DNA of 64,000 bases, taken from the NCBI GenBank assembly GCA_036925085.1, contig JAUPFP010000001.1, positions 10,729,754-10,793,753 of the forward strand, in the 5' to 3' direction. Shown here piece by piece: positions 55,314 to 64,000 of this stretch; the stretch's first letter is position 1, and each line of letters starts with the position of its first letter. The position numbers and the translations under genes are program-made. Source of the stretch: Brachycybe producta. Taxonomy: Eukaryota; Arthropoda; Diplopoda; Playtdesmida; Andrognathidae. The notes beneath the pieces are model-generated. The model had not been told where the DNA came from and searched no databases. It saw only the letters and a program-made list of their open reading frames with translations.

Positions 55314-55886
55314 ATATGAAACTAACATTTGAAAGAAATAAACAATGGAAACCAGACACCTAACACTTAAAACAAAAATGATAAAATCACAAACAATTAA
55401 AGTGTGACAAATGTAATTGGAGTAAGAACATCTGCCAATATAAGAAACTTATAAAAAACTTATAATGGACGTGCCAGGTGGTATACTAATATAACTTGAT
55501 ACTCTTCTTAATAGATAAACGAGGAACTAAATTCTAAAAATTAGAAAGAGGTAATATAATACTACATCTAACAAATATTAAAACCACATAAAGAAATACA
55601 CACCACCTGCAAATAGTGACAGGAAATATAGATACATTTAGAAAAAAAGGTAATATAAAATTGACCCCTGTTAAAAGGGTTAACTTCAATATCATCTAAG
55701 GTAATTATTGTCAATCACACAATATTCATATAATACAATATGTCAATCATTACACAATTAGAAAGAAACCCAAATTAACCAATTAAAGATAGGAAAAGAA
55801 CAAAAAGTAGAATATAATTAGTGTTCTTCAATTTTTGGTGGCAGTTGGTCAGTTGGTCTGTTGAATTAATGGTTCTGATTCATGAC
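55314..55886. other. AT-rich non-coding stretch
   Basis: A further acacctaac word near 55350 suggests more remnants of the unnamed repeat. No coding signal. Confidence 0.4.
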
Positions 55887-56042
55887 ATTGGTTTTAAGGT
55901 GTTCTTAAAATTTTATAAGTTTTCTTTGAATTATTTTGAGTTTCCATTGGATTTAAGGTGTTCTTACAATTTTAAAAGAGTTTTCTTTGAATTATTTTGA
56001 ATTTCCATTGGTTTTAAGGTGTTCTTAAAATTTTAAAAGAGT
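55887..56042 (+). repeat. 60-bp tandem repeat
   Basis: There are about two and a half copies of a 60-bp unit starting attggttttaaggtgttctt, at 55887, 55946 and 56007. Confidence 0.75.
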
Positions 56043-56112
56043 TCAATTCAATTCAATTAAATACACCTGCAATCAGCTCGAAAGCCATGTGGCAGGGAGG
56101 GATTGCTCCCAA

Positions 56113-59100
56113 TCACGACTGATTGTCATTATTTGAAAATAAGACATCATCATGAAATTGAAATCGTCCTAACAAAGAACTATTCACTTGAAGAGAATTC
56201 CATAGTCTAATAAAATTAGGAAGAAAAGACCAAAAATATGCATCAGTCCTAGCCATTAATTCTTTGACAGTTTTTGAATGCCCAAATCTACCTTTACGAG
56301 GATTTCTAGTTAGTAAACCATTAAGCAGGGTAATGTTATCACAAGTGTAACAACCCGACTGGCCGTTACAATGCCCACGGTAAATTTCGCTTAACTTACC
56401 GCCGCCTGACCTCCTTGGGACGGGTCGAAGCGCTGACCAGCCCTCCTCTTGTACCCGTCCATGTCCACGGGTAGCGCCGGTCGGAGGTTGACTCCCTCGC
56501 CGCACGTCGACGGACGAAAGTCCGCCAAACAAGACGAGGAATCCACGGTAAATCCCCGATGGATCTTACCGTGGAACCGCGCGCAAAGAACCGGCCGACA
56601 TGCCGGAAAACATGACGGTGAAACTCCCCACCGGAACCCCCACCCTCCACGCGGTAACTTCCCCAGTATTATTAAAAGTAATAATGACACGGACACCAGA
56701 GTAGGAGTGAAAATAAATAGATAAATTTATTCCAAAAGAATATAAAAACACTCACTCAGAGAAGGCAATATCTGCTGGTAAATTTCTACCAGCAGAGAGC
56801 CCAAGAACAGAGATGAATCTCCTGGCTATTCTAGCCAGGAGGTGAGGTTAAACACCTCCACACACAATAAAACCAAGTGAAGAATGGTGGCCATCTTGGC
56901 CACCTGTTGAAATTGATGAGAGCAACACCTGCACACAGCATCAAGGGTTTCACTTCACTGTCCAGATATAATGGCCGCCGCCATATATATCACCCCCAAG
57001 CTGCTCCACCTGGGGGAGGACAGAGACCCTTGCTGGCCATTTTGTCGTCTGCCTGGCAACCAATTTACAGGTGCTTAGCAGACGACATGGGAATTTAGTT
57101 TTGCTCCAAAAGGAGCAAAACTGGGTCATCACACAAGACAGCAAACGTCCCAGAAGAGCGAGGCTTTGCTCATTTCTTCGGCCTGCTAATGATTCCCATT
57201 CTAGCTCTTGTAGCATAGACGATATGCTGTCAGTATACGCATACCCTTCCTTTACAAATCTTGCAGCCCTACGCTGCACCATTTCTATTTCTTGTTTTAG
57301 ATTATTTCTAAATGGGTTCCAAATTGGGGAACAATATTCTAAGATAGGTCTAACTAGGGTAAAATAACAGACCTTCTTTATATTTTCTTTACAATGTTTA
57401 AGGGTGCATTGGACAAACCGCAGCCTTTGATTAGCTTTGGCAACTGCTTTGGTTATATGATCTTTCCAAATCATGTCCTTGGACAAGGTGAAGCCAAGAT
57501 ATTTGATGGTATCAACATGGGTTAGCTGAACATCTCCCATTGTGTAATCTGCCATGAACGATTCTTGCTTTCGGGAAACTCGCATAACATTGCATTTACT
57601 CCTATTCAGTTGTAAATGCCACTCAGAGCACCACTCTTCAACACTGTCTAGATCTCTTTGGAGGACTTCACTATCCTCATTATCCCTAATCCTCCTGTAA
57701 ACAACAGCATCATCTGCAAACAAACGCATCGTACTGTTGCATCTGTCTGCCAGATCGTTTATGAACAGAAGGAAAAGCAGTGGTACAAGAATGCTACCCT
57801 GAGGTACACCAGATGTTACTCTAGCCCAGTCTGACACAGCACCATCAATTTGGACTCGCTGTTGTCTATTTGATAAGAATGATGATGTCCACGAAATTAC
57901 TTGTTTATTTAAGTTAAAAGTCATCATTCTTTTAATTAGTAGGGAATGCTTCACTGTATCAAATGCTTTTGCAAAATCTAAAAATACCAAGTCAAATTTG
58001 CCCTTACTATCCATGCCAGATTGTATGTCTTGGATGAATAGTGCTAGCTGGGTATCACATGATCTGCCTTTTCGAAAACCATGCTGGTTTTCATGAATTA
58101 ATTTATGGTTTTTTAAATGCTTGATTGTATTAGAATAAATTATATGCTCGAGAGTTTTACAAACAATGGAGGTCAGAGAAATGGGTCTATAGTTCTTTGG
58201 ACAATTTTTATCTCCTGCTTTAAGAATTGGGCAGATATTTGCTTGCCTCCCTGCCTTAGGCAGTATACCACTATCAAGAGAATCTTGGAAAAGTTTAACT
58301 TAAAGGGCTAACTTCTGTGGCCAGCTCCTTTAGCAATCTTGGCGAGATTTCATCTGGACCAGCTGATTTATTAACATCTAGATTACAAAGCAAATTTTGT
58401 AATCCAGTGGCGTTTATGATTATATCAGGCATGACACGAGATAAGGTGCCAAGTTGTGGTTCCTCATTGCCATCATTAGCATGAAAGACACTTTGGAAAT
58501 AATCGTTAAGTGTGCTTGCAATAACTTGTTTGTCAGTACAGACATCACCAAGTGGTGTTGTAATTGAAGTTATATTATTTTGAATTTTGTTGAGATTTTT
58601 TACATATTTCCAGAACAACTTGGGATTTTTATGGAGTGATGCCCCTAAGACATTATTAGTAAAGTTTAAGTGTTCTTTTTTAAGCAAGCTTTTCACAAGA
58701 CATCGCTGGGAATTAAACTGCAATTTAATAGTATTATTCATTTTAAGCTTGATTTTACATTTTTGAATGGGATGAATTTATTTATGCCATTAGAAATGAT
58801 ACTGAAAAACAATGACCACTGTTGGTTTACATCTTTTGATAGTCCACTTTTATTTTTATTTTTCAGTTCAATTGTTACAAAGAGCTTAAAATTAGCACAA
58901 TCAGCTTTATTGCACTGTAGGACTTTTCGGGAAGCTGATTGGAGTTTTTCGAATTGGGTGGCAAATTCTAAGTAAATCATTTTGTGATCGCTTATGCCAT
59001 CAGCAATTTCAATTGATTTGGCATTTTCTGGGGTGTTCGTATAAACTTAAATCTCGAATATTAGCTGTTTTTTTATTGCAGCGTGTAGGGGTTTGCACTA

Positions 59101-59776
59101 GTTGATCCAGGGAATATGTGCATACACTATCAAGCAGTATATCTGTTAATTTATTACTAAAGCACTGGGAGTCAACAGTATAATTTTTCCAATTTATTTC
59201 TGGAAGGTTAAAATCCCCACCAATGAGAACTGATGCATGTTTGTGGGTAGAAAATAAGGAAGCTAAACATTTTCTAAATTGGAGTAATTCCTCCTCGACA
59301 CTTGAAGGTGGGCGATAGAATGAAAATAAGAAAATTTTTCTCCCATTATGAAGTGAAATGCTACAACAAACTACCTCACAATCACCTTCATAAGCAGGTT
59401 CTCTTTTTGATGTAAGGTTTTTATTGATAGCAAGAAATGCACCTCCACCATTGATTAAGTTTCGATCTTTTCGGAATATGTTAAATTGTTGGGGGAAAAC
59501 CTCCGCAGATGAAACATCTTCAGTTAGCCATAATTCACTACCAAAGATAATGTCGAGATTATAGCTTACTATAGCTTCTCTAAACTGAATTACTTTATTT
59601 TTTATACTTCTGCAATTGATTATTAACATTTTTAAAGATTTATTTATAAGCTTGTTTTCTTTTTTGGTCAGAGGAACTGTCTTAGAAGAAATTTTTTTGT
59701 TAGAAAGTTGGGTTTCTTTTTGAATAATTATTTTAGGTACAGTAACTAGATTTGATTTCTTCCTAGAATCAGGGCA
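56113..59776 (-). pseudogene. CR1-type LINE ORF2 (endonuclease, reverse transcriptase)
   Basis: Reading leftward, the endonuclease is at about 59630-59040 (MLIINCRSIKNKVIQF, GSELWLTEDV, YRPPSS, LIGGDFNLPEINW, then ISDHKM). The reverse transcriptase is at about 58290-57170 (NYRPISLTSIV, GFRKGRSCDTQL, FLDFAKAFDTVKH, GVPQGSILVPLLFLLFINDL, FADDAVVYR, IKYLGFTLSK). The C-terminal CR1 tail (ARTDAYFWSFLPNFIRLWNS) lies left of S2 at about 56160-56260. Apparent frame changes occur near 59050, 58740 and 58300, so it is inactive. Solo LTR S2 separates the thumb region from the tail. Confidence 0.85.
56346..57133 (-). mobile_element. Solo LTR S2 with CAAG target duplication
   Basis: Read on the minus strand, this 788-bp LTR begins tgtgatgacccagttttgct and ends cgggttgttaca. 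CAAG flanks both sides (56342-56345 and 57134-57137). It is the same family as S1. Its early hairpin is a perfect 11 bp (agttttgctcc with ggagcaaaact). It lies inside ORF2 of the CR1-type LINE. Confidence 0.88.
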
Positions 59777-59784
59777 TTTAGAGA

Positions 59785-60625
59785 TTAGAAGTTTCCCTGG
59801 ACTTGACTACAAACAGATTTCCAGAGAACAGAGCTCAATACATCCTTACCGGCTGCAGTCAAGTGAAGGCCATCACGCAGATAATACTTATCAGGTGCTT
59901 TAAGAAGCTCCCGAGAAGCATCCGCAAATGAATAACCAGCACTACGACAGAGAAGAGATAACTCTTGTGAAATCTGCTGAACTGCAGGGTTTGGATAAAA
60001 AGAACCCCTAGCATCACGCTCAAACCGTGGCAGGACAGTAGAAATCACATTCCTTGCACGAGGTCTGATGCGTTTTACCTCTCTAGAAAAGTGTTTAAGT
60101 CTCTCAGCTATCCCCTTTGGCGCATCCATCTTGAGATTATTAGTTCTGGCGTGCACAACTACACCAGGGTTAAGGCTAGCTTTGTTCAGCACTGCCTTAA
60201 CTCGAGTAGTTAAATGCTCAACACGTGTGCCTGGATAGCACCACGTAGTTGACTTCCCAGTTTTGCCGACCCTAACACCTCGAACGATACTGTCACCAAT
60301 GAGGTGCACATCGATAGGCTTACCAGTTTGCGGGCTATAATTAGTGGATGTTGAGGCAGGAATATCCTTAACCTCAGACAGCACACCAAATTGGTTACCA
60401 ACCATGGTAGCAGAACTACCATTAGCCACGACACTGGCAAAGCTTTTTCTCTGTGGCCGAGATCCTTTGCCTTTGAACACCATCCATCCGTCTCTTGTCT
60501 GGGCTGCTTGATTCTTAACTACCAAGTCAGTCCCTACAGATACATTGGATGAAATGCCAGGCACAACATCACTTGTCTGGCATACAATCTCGTGAGTCAC
60601 TGTAGGGAGAGCATTGCAATGCCGA
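59785..60625 (-). pseudogene. CR1-type LINE ORF1, main part (esterase-like)
   Basis: This is the larger part of ORF1. Blocks of the SGNH/GDSL esterase fold are visible: HLIGDSIVRG (nucleophile Ser), VVVHARTNNLKMD (equivalent of the usual GxND block, here RTNN) and DGLHLTAAG (catalytic Asp and His). The N-terminus is displaced to 63548-63663 by hAT-3; across the insertion the frame is continuous (ELFLR then HCNALPTVTH). ORF1 esterases of CR1 elements are thought to aid RNA-protein or membrane interaction. Confidence 0.82.
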
Positions 60626-60630
60626 AGGAT
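60623..60630 (+). repeat. hAT-3 target duplication, left copy
   Basis: cgaaggat here corresponds to cgaaggaa at 63548-63555, right of the transposon (seven of eight bases). Confidence 0.65.
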
Positions 60631-60840
60631 TTAGTATGGGAGCTCAATAATATAATATATTCATTGCCAAAGGTTATTTTTTATACGTAGATTATGGATA
60701 AGAAGCGTTGTTGTAACTCTTCTGGAAAGCTATCTGGGACCCAGTTTAAAAAAAGGCGTGAAGAAAAACAAAAAATGAAGGGCTCATTGTACAATTTTTA
60801 ACAACCACCTAACCTGACTTGTAAGACAGAAGCGGCAGAA

Positions 60841-63249
60841 ATGAGGAATAATGTTGTAGCATCTACATCTGATGAACAGGAATTAATCAAAACCGGACCT
60901 GAGAAAGAACTGAAAGAAGATGATGTACTTGATGTCACGTTTCCCATAAGTGATGAGAATGATGACAACAAAATTGAGGACAATGAATCCATCACTTCGA
61001 ACAAAAATGTTGTTGATTTAGAAGATCCATTCAAATGGCCGTTTCCCTTAAGTCAAGATATTAGAGACCATCTCGTTATTCGAGGCCCACAAATTTTTCA
61101 ATGCAATAATTATTGCTACCCAAAAGATGAATTGAATAGGAGTTTTTCCAATGTTCATTATTACCGAAAACTTGCTAATGGTGAACAAGTCAAACGTAAA
61201 TGGTTACTGTATTCAAAATTAAATAACACGGTATTCTGTTTTTGCTGCAAGGTATTTTCATTGAAACACACAACTTTGTCAAATACTGATGGAAATAATG
61301 ATTGGCGAAATCTTTCCATGATATTGAAAAGGCAAGAAAATTCAAATGAACATATGAAATGTCACTCAGTATGGAATGAAGCATCATGTAGATTATTAAA
61401 TTGTAAAACGATTGATTCTGCCAATCAGAAAATTATTAATTCAGAATCAAAACACTGGCAGTTAGTTCTTGAACGATTAATTGCAATTGTTCAGTATCTT
61501 TCTGAAAATAACTCTGCATTTCGAGGATCTGATGAACATCTTTATCGTAAAGGAAACGGAAAATTTCTGGGCTTAGTTCAACTAATTGCAAAATTTGATC
61601 CAGTGATGCAAGAACATGTAAATCGTGTACTAAATAATAAGAAAAGATGCATATCTTATCTCGGAAAACACATACAAAATGAATTAATAATTGTTTTAGG
61701 AAAAAGTGTTAAAAATGTAATTACTGATAAAGTTAAAAATGCTAAATATTTCTCTATCATAATGGACTGTACGCCCGATGTTAGTCGAAAAGAACAACTT
61801 TCTTTGATTATACGATTTGTTAATATTGGTGCAGACATTCCAGAAATTTCAGAACCTTTTGTAGGATTTTTAGAAGTTGACGACTGCACAGGCCATGGTT
61901 TGACTCAATCACTATTAGCTGAACTTAATAAATGTAATTTGGATGTACAAAACTGTAGAGGTCAAGGTTATGACAATGGTGCCAACATGAAGGGTGTACG
62001 GAATGGAGTTCAGCGTCATGTTTTAAATTTGAATCCTACTGCTGTGTATGTGCCTTGTGGTTGTCACTCACTTAATTTAGTACTAGCAGATGCTGCAAAA
62101 TCTTCTGTTGATACAATCACATTATTTGGCACAATACAAAGAATATATGTATTGTTTTCTGCTTCTGTTAACCGATGGGCAGTGTTTTTAGAACATATTA
62201 AAGCTGGTAAAGATTTAACATTGAAGCCCCTATCTACAACACGTTGGGAAGCACGGATCGATGCAGTCAAAGTTTTCCGATACCAAGCAAGGTGTGTACG
62301 TGATGCATTAATCTCCTTATATGAAAATGAATCGATGGAACAAGATGCTAGATCAGAAACACTTAGTCTGGTTAGCATGGTTGAAAGTTGGAAATTCCTC
62401 ATTTCTATTATAGTTTGGTATGAAATTCTGTTCAACATTAATGTTGTTAGTAAACAAATGCAGTCCAAAATAGTGAATGTACCTGTAGCAGTAAAGTTGA
62501 TGAGTAATGTGAAACAGTTTTTAATATCATATCGGGAAATGAGACTTACAGATGCCAAAATTGTTGCTAAAGATATTGCTGAAGAAATGGAAATTCCAGC
62601 AGAAAAATGGAAAATAGAAATAGTTCGACATAGATTGAAAAAGCGATTTTTCGATTACGAAGGTCAAGATGATGTTCCAACTGATCCGGATGAGATTTAC
62701 CGTGTTAAATTCTTTCTTCCCCTCATAGATACTGCATTAACATCAGTTTCAACTCGATTTGAGCAACTTGAGGAACACAGTAAACATTGGGACATATTAT
62801 ATGACATAAAAAATTTGCCTGAAATTACTGAACTAAAACAACATTGTAAAAATTTGCAGATTTTTCTGAGTAATGGTAAGTCTTCAGATATAGATGGAGA
62901 AGAGCTTGCTGATGAACTTAAATTGCTAAAAAATATGTTAGAAAAAGACAGTTCAACCCCACAATATGTTCTCAATTTTATTGTAAAACACAATCTACAA
63001 GATCTTTACCCCAATACATGGATTGCTTTAAGAATTCTGCTCACTATCCCTGTGTCGGTGGCATCAGCTGAAAGAAGCTTTTCTAAACTGAAGCTGATTA
63101 AAACTTATTTGCGCTCAACATTGTCTGAAGAACGATTATGCAATTTGGCCATACTTTCGATAGAAAATGAGATTGCTTCGAAGATTGATTACCATAAAAT
63201 CATAGAAGAGTTTGCAAATAAAAAAGCACGAAGAATCAACTTCAAATAA
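60841..63249 (+). CDS. hAT-3 transposase, ZMYM1-like, 802-residue open frame
   Basis: This is an open frame of 802 codons for a hAT transposase with a TTF-type zinc finger (residues about 75-185, including WLLYSKLNNTVFCFCCKVFS and NEHMKCH), a DUF4371-like central region with catalytic-region motifs SIIMDCTPDVSRKEQ (about residue 306) and CRGQGYDNGANMKG (about 374), and the C-terminal hAT dimerisation region (WIALRILLTIPVSVASAERS from about 725). The same frame extends upstream to an ATG at 60694 encoding MDKKRCCNSSGKLSGTQF, the usual start of this family, but a TAA at 60799-60801 separates it. The protein from 60841 may thus lack about 50 N-terminal residues. It cuts and pastes hAT DNA; whether it still works is unknown. 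Confidence 0.85.
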   Translation: MRNNVVASTSDEQELIKTGPEKELKEDDVLDVTFPISDENDDNKIEDNESITSNKNVVDLEDPFKWPFPLSQDIRDHLVIRGPQIFQCNNYCYPKDELNRSFSNVHYYRKLANGEQVKRKWLLYSKLNNTVFCFCCKVFSLKHTTLSNTDGNNDWRNLSMILKRQENSNEHMKCHSVWNEASCRLLNCKTIDSANQKIINSESKHWQLVLERLIAIVQYLSENNSAFRGSDEHLYRKGNGKFLGLVQLIAKFDPVMQEHVNRVLNNKKRCISYLGKHIQNELIIVLGKSVKNVITDKVKNAKYFSIIMDCTPDVSRKEQLSLIIRFVNIGADIPEISEPFVGFLEVDDCTGHGLTQSLLAELNKCNLDVQNCRGQGYDNGANMKGVRNGVQRHVLNLNPTAVYVPCGCHSLNLVLADAAKSSVDTITLFGTIQRIYVLFSASVNRWAVFLEHIKAGKDLTLKPLSTTRWEARIDAVKVFRYQARCVRDALISLYENESMEQDARSETLSLVSMVESWKFLISIIVWYEILFNINVVSKQMQSKIVNVPVAVKLMSNVKQFLISYREMRLTDAKIVAKDIAEEMEIPAEKWKIEIVRHRLKKRFFDYEGQDDVPTDPDEIYRVKFFLPLIDTALTSVSTRFEQLEEHSKHWDILYDIKNLPEITELKQHCKNLQIFLSNGKSSDIDGEELADELKLLKNMLEKDSSTPQYVLNFIVKHNLQDLYPNTWIALRILLTIPVSVASAERSFSKLKLIKTYLRSTLSEERLCNLAILSIENEIASKIDYHKIIEEFANKKARRINFK

Positions 63250-63547
63250 TTTCCTATATTTGTATTCATTATAGGTTTTACACTATCTTGTTTGAATTTA
63301 ATGTATTGAAAATAGATGTGTCAAACCTCATCTTTTGTATAAATGCTTGTCAATGATTTGTATGCATATATGTAATAAATATGTAAATATGAAATGAATA
63401 TTAACTGTTATTATTAATGTATAACTACATGGGTGCAAAATTAATGTTAAAAAGATTCAGATGTTAAAAATGGCGGAATTTTCGTGTTAAAAAGGGCGCA
63501 CATTTTATTTTTCGCTTACATGAACTTTTTGCCTAGGACCGGCACTG
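63250..63547 (+). other. hAT-3 3' untranslated region and terminus
   Basis: AT-rich sequence with an aataaa-type signal near 63375. The terminus is at 63547. Confidence 0.5.
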
Positions 63548-63663
63548 CGAAGGAACAATTCCTTCAACTCAGCAACCTCCTTCCGCAAACAGGTGATATC
63601 ACGGGATGCCTGCACTGAACGAGTGGAAGGAGCACCAGGTGTGGTCAAAGTCTTAAGAGGCAT
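63548..63663 (-). pseudogene. CR1-type LINE ORF1, N-terminal piece
   Basis: From the ATG at 63663 the minus strand reads MPLKTLTTPGAPSTRSVQAS, then a short heptad-like stretch (ITCLRKEVAELKELFLR). It stops at the hAT-3 insertion, and the frame continues at 60622. This piece is too short to be noticed alone, but it completes ORF1. Confidence 0.75.
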
Positions 63664-64000
63664 AGTTAAAACGATAATAAAACAAGAAAGAGCCTAATAA
63701 TTTTAGAGAAGAAAAAAGCGTCAACGTTAAGCGTCTTTTTTTTTAAACTTTTTGGGCCTAAAGTGGAGTTTTGATTTGAAAATGCGATATATCAGAAACT
63801 ACAAGTCCGATTTTGATTCTGCTTTCACCAGCGTGTTAGGCACGCTGAGATCTACAATATTCTATAAGGAAACCAAGTTTGGATAAGGAATTTGTTGCGT
63901 TTTGTGTAAAAAACGCGCACAAACAAAGGAAACAAAGAAAAACGAGACAAAGGAAGTGGCGTCCTAAACTAAAATCGCTCTAACTCAAAAAATACTTATC
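63664..64000. other. CR1 5' region and flank
   Basis: Probably the 5' untranslated part of the LINE and then its flank. A palindromic aagcgtcaacgttaagcgtc lies near 63716-63738. No coding signal. Confidence 0.35.

Larger units (their letters stand above)
60631..63547 (+). mobile_element. hAT-3 transposon
   Basis: This 2.9-kb hAT element lies inside CR1 ORF1. The right terminus gcctaggaccggcactg (ending 63547) is a typical hAT end in reverse complement (cagtgccggtcctaggc). The left terminus (ttagtatggg...) is poorly conserved. The target duplication is 7/8. The transposase gene is almost whole. Confidence 0.82.
56043..63663 (-). mobile_element. CR1-type LINE, interrupted by a solo LTR and hAT-3
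   Basis: A minus-strand non-LTR retrotransposon with an esterase-bearing ORF1, and ORF2 with APE endonuclease and reverse transcriptase. An esterase ORF1 together with this endonuclease and reverse transcriptase is characteristic of the CR1 group. The 3' end appears to be a short (attga)n tail near 56043-56060. ORF2 is split by solo LTR S2 and ORF1 by hAT-3; removing these leaves about 3.9 kb. The 5' untranslated part extends right of 63663 for an unknown distance. Confidence 0.85.

Overview
This is eukaryotic, almost certainly invertebrate metazoan, DNA. It is AT-rich and made mostly of transposable elements. I found no host gene, tRNA, rRNA or CRISPR array. The families present (Ty3/gypsy-like LTR elements, a CR1-type and an R1-like LINE, several hAT and piggyBac elements, a Polinton polymerase fossil and several MITE-like foldbacks) occur together in arthropods, molluscs and other invertebrates. 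I cannot name the species.

Layout. 1-4146: non-coding, with three small inverted-repeat elements. 4147-14646: LTR element 1 (E1), a gypsy-type gag-pol fossil with an extra 3' region. 14990-24193: a broken hAT transposon (hAT-1) split by a very young LTR element, E2 (15323-22442, target duplication ATAG), which has gag and a second large ORF but no pol. 24194-26376: no gene. 26377-28824: an LTR fragment, then copy A of an unnamed non-coding repeat holding a solo LTR (26780-27493, duplication AAGG). 30609-39528: pieces of a Polinton DNA polymerase split by a 4-kb insert carrying exactly 100 units of a 21-bp minisatellite (32638-34737) and by a piggyBac fossil (piggyBac-1). 39529-48805: a second piggyBac (piggyBac-2), itself split by a 1966-bp hAT (hAT-2, duplication TTTCCAGA) and by LTR element 3 (E3, 41998-47857, duplication CATG). 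48806-52040: the 5' portion of an R1-like LINE. 52557-55313: copies B and C of the unnamed repeat. 56043-63663: a minus-strand CR1-type LINE whose ORF2 holds a solo LTR (56346-57133, duplication CAAG) and whose ORF1 holds an hAT with an 802-residue open transposase frame (hAT-3, 60631-63547).

The window therefore reads as stacked insertions whose order can be inferred from target-site duplications. Points that deserve attention are the pol-less element E2; stem-loops that enclose the polypurine tract in three otherwise different LTR elements; a 335-bp stretch shared by one LTR of E3 and the start of the R1-like LINE; E3's two LTRs having unlike middles despite a clean target duplication; the 100-unit minisatellite insert; and a spacer flip between two copies of the unnamed repeat.

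All LTR and Polinton elements are treated as fossils and described only by extent, parts, family and relative age.
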